The notes beneath the pieces are model-generated. The model was not told the origin of the DNA and did not search any database. It was given only the letters and a program-made list of their open reading frames with translations. A DNA stretch of 64,000 bases from Ciona savignyi (Eukaryota; Chordata; Ascidiacea; Phlebobranchia; Cionidae). Shown one piece after another: positions 10,597 through 21,500 of this stretch; position 1 is the stretch's first letter, and the number at the start of each line of letters is the position of its first letter. Location: NCBI GenBank assembly GCA_000149265.1, contig CH003405.1, positions 1,159 through 65,158 of the forward strand, given 5' to 3'. Made by a program: the position numbers and the translations under genes.

Positions 10597-13364
10597 ATGA
10601 CGTCAGGTCACTTATTAATTCTGGCAGTTTTGCTTTGTTTGTCGGTTTCACTCGAAGGTAAGTGTACGAACTAATGATAAAAATCTTATCTTTAATTCCG
10701 TGTTTTATGCAGCGAATATTGTATTGTAAAAAGAGGAAATCTTTAGATTACAACCTGCTGATAGTAGGCTTGCCGAAATTATCAAGTTTCGGTATAATTA
10801 GACGTGGCCGCTAAAATAACTAAATGTGTTTAGGATGTGTAAATAAACCTGATTATGAACTAACAATGCTAATTTCCTGGGTAAAAATCGAAATTAGGGT
10901 CTATGTTGACGACCATGAATAATTGTCCTTTTAAAGCACTTTACTTATTAAATTAATTCAGCTGTGCTCAACCCTTTTAAGCTTACGTCACGCTTTAATG
11001 GATTGAAACAGTTCGCGGCATCCTGGAAAACCCCTTAGTAAATTTGCAAAGATGTTGCATACCATGTTAATATAAAAAAAATATTAAGAGTATGCAACTG
11101 TACAATAGCGCTTAATATAAAAAAAGTATTAAGAGTATGCAACTGTACAATAGCGCTTACTTTAAACATGCACAAAATGGGCGCTAAAGTGGCTATTTTA
11201 ACCGTGATGAGACAGTACCCATGGTGGAATTGGTCCGCCTTCCATTGTAACATGTCCTTCCGATTCCTGATGATTGTTTTGTTACAACCGTTTTATTTAA
11301 TATTTTTTTATGCGTCTAAAGTTTTAACCCACTATGGGCTTTTTTATTAAGACAGCTTTTATATATAATTACATAATTCATTCCGCCTACCATAAGGTCA
11401 CATGGTCTTACAATCCGGAACGGTTGTGTTGGGCGAATGGTTAACGCAACTGATCCATTTACTGCTATATATAAAACGGTCGTGGTGACGATCCCATCTT
11501 GGGTTCGAAACTTAGCTCGGTAACAAATTACGATTAATGATTTTGTTTTAAAAGGTTTCCGATGTGGTACTGGAGAATGCAACGAGACGGAACATTGCTG
11601 TCGTTCTCAGTTTTGCGTCGCTTTGAATGAAAGTTGTGCTTCATGCGATGATTGCCCTCTTGGCACTAAATGCTGTGACTTTGCCCCCGAAAGCAGTTGC
11701 AAGCAATTTTGTCCCATGTGTGGGGGTAGCCAGTGTACAGCAAGCGAAAGATGCTGTGGTTCTGGCCGAGATGCCTTCTGTACAACAAGCGGGGTCTGCG
11801 AAGCCAAGATGAATCTAACTTGTGGAACTACCCAATGCACTTTGGGGCAGATGTGTTGCAGTATCAACAGTACCATGACGTGCAGCGACGTAGAATGTCA
11901 AGATAATGTGATACAGTGCGGAGACCTGAAGTGCCAAGCAGGACAATTCTGCTGCAGAAACAACAATACATTAATCTGCAACGATTCGTGTACTACCCCC
12001 TGTGGAAGCCATGTTTGCTCCCAGAATGAAACATGTTGTGATGACAACAATGAACCGTTTTGTAGTGCGGGACCATGTCGGCAAAAATGCAGCGGTGTCT
12101 ACTGTGAAAGCGACGAAGTTTGCTGCAGATCGAAAACGGAATTTTGCAGCAAGAATGGTTGTCCCACGCCGTGTGGAGCCGTTCATTGTCCAGCAGGTCA
12201 GATCTGCTGTACAAACCAAAAGGCGACAAGGTGTGAGAACGGTCCAGAATGTCCAGGTCCAACGTTAAGGCAAGTAGGTTGTTACTATGTAGGATTGGAT
12301 GCTGGTTAAGCCCCGAGGTGGGACAACAAAATAACTCCGCTAACCTGATGGTGGGCGAGAGTTAGCGGTTACTCTTGTTATAACGCTCCCTTGCGTATTT
12401 GCCTTGTAATCTGGCGATTGGCGGCGTGATAACACTCCCGCGTTTACTCCATTTACACAGATAAACCGCGATATCTATAAGTGTTTCCTCTTTTAGTGTT
12501 GCCTTGTTGAAAACCTGGTTCACGTGTGGCCGAATGGTTACCGTGACCGATACATATACCGACTCTTATACAAAAAAAACAGTCCTACTGACGAGTCCAT
12601 CATGGGTTCGAAACTTGGCTTAGTAAAAAAAAATAATAATATTTTTTGTTTGTTTATTCGGCACGCCGCCGACTTAGGTACAGAAATCATAAAAATCTGA
12701 ACAAAGTACCCAGTAGTTATAGGATCGAAACTATGTCTTGTAAAACAATAATAACAAAAACGTTTTATTTTAATTTTAGTTCGCGATTCATTGTCCTAAC
12801 GGTTTGCCTCGTGGCCCTGCTTGTGTGCGCGGCGATTATATTATTCGGGTACAGACGACAGAGGTTAAATCGACGGAACCGATTCACACAACACACAGGT
12901 ATGAATCGACTTAGTCAAGTGCGTATACAGTATAGGATGTTCATGTTAATCCCCGTGAATGAAACAATCAAGGGGGTTAACACACGGGCAATCGTTAGAT
13001 CACCTCGCGCCCACCGTCGGGTTATCGAAGCTATTGCAGTGTGTTGTGTATAATCCACACTTTCTTTAATTAGGTAGAACCTATTAATCCACTGGGTTTA
13101 AGCAATGCCCATTGAGTGTCTTGACCAAGGACAAAACCGACTAGCTAGCGGCTAGTTTTGAACCATTAACTTTTTGGCTGAAATGCGTCGCACTTAAACG
13201 CACCAGACTAATTGGCGGACTAACTACTGAAATTGTGGAAAACTTGGCTGCAATTTTAACTGGAAATCTTGGTTGTAGATCGACAAGACGACGAAGATAA
13301 AGTTGGCGAAAATAATGGCGGCGACGATTCTCCGAAGGAACCGATGCTTAAGTCGGATCTGTAG
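10597..13364 (+). CDS. type I membrane protein with eight cysteine-rich repeats
   Basis: Exons 10597-10657, 11555-12269, 12780-12898 and 13279-13364 join in phase (1,2,1) to 327 codons. Residues 1-20 (MTSGHLLILAVLLCLSVSLE) are a signal peptide. Exon 2 encodes eight tandem units of about 25-33 residues with the pattern C-G-x3-C-x5-CC-x(6-9)-C-x(3-5)-C; examples begin CGTTQCTLGQMCC, CGDLKCQAGQFCC and CGAVHCPAGQICC. Exon 3 is a transmembrane helix (RFIVLTVCLVALLVCAAIIL) followed by an arginine-rich stop-transfer segment. Exon 4 is an acidic cytosolic tail ending KEPMLKSDL. The spacing recalls half-granulin or other CC-containing extracellular modules, but I do not recognise the family. A cell-surface receptor or adhesion role is only inference. 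Intron 2 starts with GC rather than GT. Introns 1 and 2 each contain a short tRNA-like SINE and intron 3 a long one. Confidence 0.85.
11058..11160. repeat. 51-bp tandem repeat, two units
   Basis: AAGAGTATGCAACTGTACAA and TAGCGCTTA recur at a period of about 51 bases in intron 1 of the cysteine-rich gene. Confidence 0.85.
11425..11530 (+). repeat. SINE-B in intron 1
   Basis: Ends only about 25 bases before the acceptor of exon 2 of the cysteine-rich gene. Confidence 0.75.
12518..12645 (+). repeat. SINE-B in the GC-AG intron
   Basis: Full head and box B; A-rich tail at 12625-12640. Confidence 0.8.
12935..13228 (-). repeat. SINE-A in intron 3
   Basis: Near full length, including a decayed tRNA head. 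Confidence 0.85.
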
Positions 13365-13419
13365 CCGTAATACCACGTCATCAGTCTGCGCTGTTATGGC
13401 TAGCCGAATACTAGAAATG

Positions 13420-13535
13420 TTTTTTTTAACCGAGCCCAGGTTCGAACCCATGATGGGCTCGTCACTTGGATCTTTTTTGTATAGGTCGGTATGTGTATCG
13501 GTCGCGCTATCCATTTGGCCACACGACCGTACAAT
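13420..13535 (-). repeat. SINE-B
   Basis: Lies about 55 bases after the cysteine-rich gene's stop, so within its likely 3' UTR. Confidence 0.8.
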
Positions 13536-13763
13536 AATGGGAATGTTGGCGTAATGATCACAAATAATGCACGAGGGGCACATAGTTGCCACATTTATAA
13601 TGCGCGGTGTCAAAGCCCTCTCATAACTGGACATATTGACCGCAACATCTCGTTTAATCAATTATTATTCGCTTTTTTAATTTTAAAGAAATTTAGAAAA
13701 TTAGGTAGAATTTTAAATAACTTTTCATGTTACCCTATATTAACAATTGAAGGTTAGTATTTT

Positions 13764-13769
13764 AATAAA
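13764..13769 (+). terminator. candidate poly(A) signal for the cysteine-rich gene
   Basis: AATAAA about 400 bases after the stop codon at 13362-13364. Position fits a 3' UTR, but the sequence is AT-rich, so chance is possible. Confidence 0.35.
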
Positions 13770-14938
13770 CCCATTTCCACAAATGTTTATGGCCAACATA
13801 CTAGCAAAATGCATGGTTGGATAGTCATTTAAGTATATAGAAGCTAGTGCATTAATAATGGCGAATTCTATTATTGAAAACAATAGTCTAACTAATATCT
13901 TTTTAAAAATTGTAAAGAAATTACCATTATTGACAGAATTGCGAGTATTACTTCTTTTAGTTTACCAACCTTTGCTGTCGTTTGTGCATCAACAGGAGCA
14001 AGGTAGATACAGTTCCTATAAAGCACGTCTCATGAAAAGTTAATGTGTTTTGCCATTATAGCGCATTTCCTTACATTACCATATAGGGAAGGTAGACATA
14101 CTTGTTTTTCGCTTCGTTATCCAGGAAGATTAACCATAATGCTTAACATAGGCTATACTCTAAAAAAAAAACATTCTAACCTTGGTGTCGATATTTATCG
14201 TTATCGTTATTTTACCCCGATAATTGAAACACGAAACTGAGCGTTATTTCACCTAGTGTCCACATTTAGTTGCCATTGTAGCGTGTTTTATTTGATGACA
14301 TTTCTCATTAGTTTGTCTGGTGATACTAGATTCAGTTGCTGTTGTAGTGTGTCTTGATGTTGAATTTGAATATTTTTATTAACCTAAGACATTCGTCATT
14401 AGATCAGCTGGTGGCCACAACTATTGCAGTGTGTTAAATCCGGCGAAGTCATTTTGTTCAACCCAGTAAATAACTGTTTAAGATCACGTAAGCCAACGTC
14501 AGTTAAGGGTCTTCTTATAAAACAACGTACCACGTTTAGATTCCTATTGGCTTCGATCCAAAGAGCTTTCGATTAATAGTGCTGGCGTAGGTATGAGCTA
14601 TGAACCGACTCTTTTACTTATTCACATAAAGTACCATGATGCACAGCAGGATCGGTAAGCCATTGCGGAACCTCTAATGAATAATACATCCGCCATCTTG
14701 GCGGGAAGTTATAGCACGACCAAACTGGATGAGACCCAGTATCCATTCCTGGCCAAAGTACCCTCGCCTTTATTGCCCACGGCACTTCACGAATATTTCC
14801 TCCTTTTAGGAAGTTACACGGATATACCAGGAAATAAAGTTACATGAAATATTAAACAGATTGCGTCAGGTTGGGATGTAAATCCCGTGAGACAATGCCG
14901 GTTGTTTTAATAATAATGACGACTGTTCATGCTTTATC

Positions 14939-15212
14939 CTACCGGTTAGTCTGGTGGTTAGTGCAAAGCCTTTCACTCAAAAGGTTGCAGGTTTAAAACT
15001 AGTCGCTGCTAGTCGTTGGGCAAGGCACTTATTGCCTGAACCCAACGGATGAATGGGTTCTACCAAATTAAAGGAACATGTGAATCATATACAACACACT
15101 GCAATAGCTCCAGTAACCCGACGGTGGGCGCGAGGTAATCTGACGATTGCCTGTGTAATAACCCCCTTGGTTTTCCCATTCATGGGGATCAACATGCTTA
15201 TCCTACCTACCA
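14939..15212 (+). repeat. SINE-A, full length, plus strand
   Basis: Good head (CCGGTTAGTCTGGTGGTTAG) and box B region; one of the better forward copies. Confidence 0.88.
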
Positions 15213-15689
15213 ATATGAAACTGGGTTTTTGGTAATGTAAGAAGTGCCGTGCTTAAGTACGGAACCAACTAGCTGGTCAGGTTTTTATTTCGCAACCTTT
15301 CGTCGGTCTTTTTTTACCGAGCCAAGTTTTTAACCCATGATGGGCATCACTAGGACCAGATCTTAAGACTGAAGGTCTGAAAACACGCAACAATGCCTTC
15401 TATATAGAAACAAGAAGCTGCTGGGACGGTAGTTTTGATCTCACAACCTTTAGCTTCCTGCAGACCACATAAGGCGCTCTTACCGAGTGAACTGACCAAC
15501 GTGATATAACAAATCAACCTATCAGTCTTTACTTTCAAAAGTAATTACTACAAAAAATACGGATTATTATAAAAAAAAATATGGATGGACAAACTCAAAC
15601 ATAGCATTAGGCGAAAAGGATTTGGATACACTTTTTTTTATCTAAAATGAATTTAGGGGATTTATTAGAATGTGGCGTAAAAGTACCTA

Positions 15690-15992
15690 TATAGGATAGG
15701 ATATTCATGTTTATCCCCGTGAATGGGAAAACTAAGGGAGTTAACACACGGGCAATCGACATATCGCTTCGCGCCCATCGTCGGGTTACCGGAGGGAGCT
15801 ATTGCAGTGTGTTGTATTTGTATATGATAGACATGTTCCTTCAATTTGGTAGAACCCATTAATCCGCTGGGCTCAGGCAATGTCCGTAAAAGTGCCTTGC
15901 CCAAGGACACAACCGACTATCTAGCAGCCAGTTTCGCACCTTCAACCTTTCGATTGTAAGGCGACGCACTTAAATCGTTAGACCAACGGGCA
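15690..15992 (-). repeat. SINE-A, full length
   Basis: Separated by under 80 bases from the next copy in the same orientation. Confidence 0.88.
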
Positions 15993-16067
15993 CGGACGTG
16001 AAAAAGAAAGAAACTACTATATGAATCGAAGTTTTAGACAGAAACGTGAAAAAGATTAACGATTTAA

Positions 16068-16385
16068 TATTCATGTTTATCCCCGTGAATGGGTAAACCA
16101 AGGGGGTTAACACACGGGCAATTGTCAGATCACCTTACGCCCACCGTAGAGTTACCGGAGCTATTGCAGTGTGTTTACCATTCACATGAATAACCTATCC
16201 TAGGGTATTATGTGATACAAACGCTCCTTCAATTTGGTAAAACCCATTAATCCGCTGGGTTTAGGCAATGTCCGTTAAGTGCCTTGGCCAAGAACACAAC
16301 CCGATTAGATAGCGACCAGTTTGGAACCAGCAATCTTTCGATTGAAAGGCGTCGCACTAAACCACCGGACTGACCGGTAGGACTA
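16068..16385 (-). repeat. SINE-A with ~30-bp internal insertion
   Basis: An extra piece including ACATGAATAACCTATCCTAG interrupts the body near 16180-16210; it is the family's own tail sequence in the opposite sense. Confidence 0.8.
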
Positions 16386-16743
16386 TAGTGCTTTTCGTGA
16401 TTAGACCACCTATTCTTGTTATATAAGCAATGCACAGGGCTACACGCAGAAGAAGATATACGAATAAAATGTTTTTAAGAACATAGTAATAACTTCTGCA
16501 AAAACAACAAGTTTGTGTAGTATCTATGTAATCACGCAATATCATTCTGGCAAATTACCACGAAAATTACAAAACTACTTTTTCCACCGACTTAAAATAA
16601 TTCATCTGAAATTAAGCATATTAGATGGAAAACAAAAGTCAGTTATTTCGCAGATAAAGATACTAAAGGAAGAGAAAGTACATTTAAAGATTGGGGGTTT
16701 GTGTTAAAATTTGGTTGAGATAGGAGACATTTTGCTAACTTTT

Positions 16744-17012
16744 TGTATTGGGAAACACTAAGAAGCATTTGTATTGGGAAACACTAAAAAGCATTTATAT
16801 TGGGCAACACTAAAAAGCATTTATATTGGGCAACACTAAAAAGCATTTTTATTGGGCAACACTAAAAAGCATATGCATTGGGCAACACTAAAAAGCATTT
16901 GTATTGGGCAACATAAAACGAAGAGAAACTACATAAAAATAAAGGAGTTGGGTTAAGATATTTTTTTTTGAGTTGGGTTAAGATTGCTTTTAGTGTTGCC
17001 CAATACAAATGC
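16744..17012. repeat. 26-27-bp minisatellite with inverted partner
   Basis: About seven units of ATTGGGCAACACTAAAAAGC plus a short linker, followed after ~75 bases by one unit in reverse complement (TTTAGTGTTGCCCAATACAA at 16988-17007). Confidence 0.9.
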
Positions 17013-18586
17013 AAATTTAGCAAAATGTTCAATATTATGCGATAATGGAGCACAGATATCTGATAAACAAATTTTTGTTAAAGAACCTCATGCATATGTG
17101 AAACTATAAAGAGAGTTATAACAAATGGTTGCAGCCAAACTATGGGCACAATGGGTGTTGGTCAACCCAATAATCCACCAGTTTAAAAAGTGGTTTGATC
17201 GAATAACTAGACAAGCGATCAGATGGTTTTGATCCTAAAACCTAAGACACTGCAAAGCTAAATGATCATTCTTAATGCAACCGAATGCATAAAAGTACAA
17301 CAAAAACAAAACTTGCAAATTAAGTAAAAAACTACTTGCATATGGTACAATGGAACTACACTGACAGGTGAAGATTTCAAATGAAAATGCATCAATGAAA
17401 ACCGGCATTAAGAGTAAAACAGATAAAATCCGTAAAAGGCACAGCGCATTATGTATTGTATAGAATTGTACATACAAAACGAATTACTGGCTACTTGAAT
17501 AGTTTTGTTGACCCTACATACCAGCACTACTCGGCCTAAAGTAGTGAAATAACTGTGACATGTAAATCTTGGAAATGGGTTAATAAAACGCACATGATGT
17601 TAAAATAACCATGTTCTGTGGTGTAACACAGAGACAACGCTTTTGCTTAAACCAGTGGTATCCATTTACGCCAATTGCCAAAAGCCCTATATCCTAGGCA
17701 GCAGACAAATACGATACATAGAATTATAAACCCAGTGTTGCCTAAAAATCTAATGCTGAGAAATTGGATTAATAAACACAATGCAAAGTTAAAAAGTACA
17801 TTAAAACTTTCAAGTGAAGTTTTGCAAGAAATCCAAGGAAAAAAGTTAAACATTTCATTTAATATTTAAAAATTCTTGTATGGACAGTTGGACAGTTATA
17901 CATTAAACCAATATTTAAATATTCTTAAATACCATCAGTTAATGTTGGTATAGTAAGTATTTACAGAAACACATTCAACAGAAAAACTAAAAAAGAAGTG
18001 AAAAACATCTTGTAATGGAGTTAATTTGAAGAATTTTACTGAAGTGGTATTTGGCAGTGTAAATAATGTTAAAATTAACGTCTCAATTAAATATATTTTG
18101 GTCCTGAATGTGTAAGTGTTCCAGTATCCAGACTAGGATAATGTGGATATAGAATTACGTATACATCCTATATTGTGCATGTCATAGTAAGGCACAAATA
18201 GGATAGGTTGGTAAACATAGGGGAATTTCATAACATGGCAAAAGTATTTTCATTTGCCAGTGGGGCCAAAAAAGTATTGTTGAGTTATTTGCAGTAAAGA
18301 CATACTTTACAGATTAATTTTAAAACCCATGTATTTCTAGGTTAAAAATATCTGGTAAATGCCTTTCTCAAGGACATGACCGACTAGCCACGGGCTGGTT
18401 TTGATCTTACAATCTATCGATTGATGGTCTAAAGAACAACACAATTCGCTAAATGGAAAGGAATTTCAGCAGTTGAACTAAACTATTGAATCTCAAACCG
18501 AAGGAAAAAACAGCTGTACATCATGAAAATAACAATGAAGATATCCAGAACACAATGTACAAACTACCATCTGGAAACTACTGCGC

Positions 18587-21500
18587 TTAGAAGAGAAGTT
18601 CCACAGCATCTCTTAATGTGGAGGGCACAGTTAGGATCATAGTGACACCTGTAAAATATGAAGTCAATTTGGATTTGTTAACATTTGATGATGATATACA
18701 CCATACCAATAGATGGTTGTCCTTTAATAAGTTGGGCAGATAATTAATATTGAAGAATAAATAGAAGGATAAGATATCCATGTTTATTCCTCTGAATGGG
18801 AAAACCAAGGGGGTTAACACACGGGCAATCATCAGATCACCTCGCGCCCATCGTCGGGTTACCGGAGCTATTACAGTGTGTTGTGTATGATAGATACGTT
18901 TTTTCAATTTGGTAGGACCCATTAATCCGCTGGGTTCAAGCAATGTCTGCTAAATGCCTTGCCCAAGGACACAACCGACTAGCTCAGGGATTCTAATACA
19001 GTAGTTGTAAAAGCTTTACAAGGGGACGCGAGTGTGATGGTGAAATATTGATAAAAGCAGCAAACCAGTCAAATCTCGTTATCACTTCAAACCCTCGAAC
19101 TAAACGACCAGTTTCCTCAAACACAGTTACACCCCTCATAATAAGCCGGATGATGGCAAATAAATTATTGTTTTTTCGTGAATTTGATTTGGTGTGAGCA
19201 TGAATGACAAACGTCAAGGGGAAGTAACTAAAAAGGTTTGATCAAGCTCGCGTCTGGTGTTCTATTCAACAGCTTAGACATGCTAACAGTCTGACTATCA
19301 AATACGCCACCATAACCTCACCTTCCAACGATATATCACGGACCACATTCAATGCTTCTTGGGTTTTAACATTGGCAGCCACGATATAATCGGGGTGATG
19401 AGCCACAGCGTCATTCAAAGCATGCTTCTGACTCGCGTAATTCTCCCCACAAACCCTCATGCAATTTGCAATGCTAGGGTGAGGGACTTCTCCATAGCCA
19501 GTAATCTAAAAGTAAAGGGAATTATTGTTTTAACAATTCTATTGTTTTAGGATATATAAGTTTATTATTTGCGAAAGTAAAATTATATTTCATAAACAAT
19601 CATATCTCACACATTCATATTAAAATCATTTTTCCATTAATCATATTAAAAGGAATACCAGAACTTATAAACCAGAGTTTACTAAACAGAGAGAAAATTA
19701 TTCATGTAAGTAATTTGTAAAGTTTTTTTTTTGGGAGGGGGGTATTTTTAGGGGTGAAGTTATTCCATTATAATTATGCAGTATAACACTTATTTCTTAT
19801 CCTTGAAGTACAGCAGTGTGATTTCAGAACCGTATTATTGATAAGGCATTGTGAGGATACCATATACATGTTTTTACCATAAAAAGTTGTGTTTTACCAT
19901 AAATAAACTGGGCAATCTTGAGATTTTCATGCCCCATAAAAGTTTAATAGTAATTGCAGTGTGTTGTGTATGATTGGGATCTGTTTCTTATTATGTTCCA
20001 GAAAAAGCCAAATATTTGTATAAGAACTCGCTTCCAAAGTTATAACGCCATTGTTATTGTAGTATGTTGTTGTTTTATATGCCAGACACACAATGAAGCA
20101 TATTATCTTTGTACAACCAACTAGAATCTTATAAGTTAGAACAACATATGAAGAGCCCAGTATTAAGCTTGCTAATTAAACTTTATAGCGAACTATATTC
20201 TAAACCACACATTCTGTTGACATCAGTTGCATAAAGTCTGATGTATAAGCCCAGAAATAAAACTACAGTCCTAAAAATAAGATTATGATTTATTTGCTTG
20301 TACATTGAGGATAAGGATATTTGTGCTAACTTAATATAAAAGGTGACGCACCGTTACTTAATAAGAATGTTAAAAGTTTAAAATAGTCATTGTTCTATAT
20401 TCAGAACCACCACTACACCATTCAAATTCATCAAGCCTGTCTTACTTGATTATAAAGTGACTAATTCAAGTGAAACATTCAAATGGTTAAAAGGAGATGG
20501 CAATCAATGGTACGCAGATTGCGTAGCACAGCTGTTTGTCTATAAAACAATAGCACCACTGCTAGTTTAAGTTTGACAATAAAGTCTAAAGCTCTCCATG
20601 ATTCATATAATAAAATACCCACCTTATAAAGCGCACAGTCAATTTAAAAAATATGCCATATGCTTCATAATTGGGATAACTGGAAAAACACAGCCAAGGG
20701 TAATAATAAGGACAATTGTTAAATTACACTGCTGAGGTAGTGCAATGTGTTAGTACTTTTGTTTATGGACATGGCTAAAACGTTTTGTAGTTTTAATTAC
20801 AACCAATTTATCTTTTTAGGAAGCATTTAGCAAGTACCTTGTAAAGAAACCAACTGAACGGTCAGCTAGGCACTGGGTTTGATACCACACACCATGTAGT
20901 TGCTGTAAGATGTTCTTACTGATTAAATTAACCAGCAAGACGGCCAATCTTTATAATTTAATCAATCATTGCATTTTGAAACCACTCTACCAGTTACCTT
21001 TTATTAAGCGGAAAATAAGCAACCGGCATTTTCCAGGAAATAAAACTAAGAGTTGTGGTTTGTGCTCATTGCAGTTTCAGGCCCAACAATCTATCAAAAT
21101 CTTAGAAAATGATGCTGCAGTACGTATTATAGACCATAGTGTTCGGACGCGCCATGTGTATAATAAAAAGGTTATACTCCAGTTGAATAGAAAACGGTGG
21201 GCGTAAACGGTAATTAGTTTTTTATTTGCGAGAATTTGCACAACGGATTTTTGGCCCTGCAGTTTATGTAATATTTTATGTACAACATATGTAGACAAAT
21301 TTTTGGCCCTGCAGTTTATGTACTGTTTTATGTACAGCATATGTAGATGAATTTTTGGTCCTGCAGTTTATGTAATAAATTAAAGTTGTGGTTTGGGCGC
21401 ATTACATGTCCCCACTCACCTGACCATCCCAATCCACAATCACAACCTCACTAGCAGCGTTCGTTTGCGAGTTCGAGTGTTTCTCACACAAGTTACGGAT

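Larger units (their letters stand above)
13536..18586. other. gene-poor region
   Basis: No credible exon found. Contains four SINE-A copies or fragments, a minisatellite and long AT-rich stretches; ORFs present are short and unlike any family. Confidence 0.6.

Noticed and set aside
18587-18943. 118-residue ORF as an independent gene
   Set aside because: Its first part is SINE-A; only the last 20 codons are real and form the final exon of the winged-helix gene.
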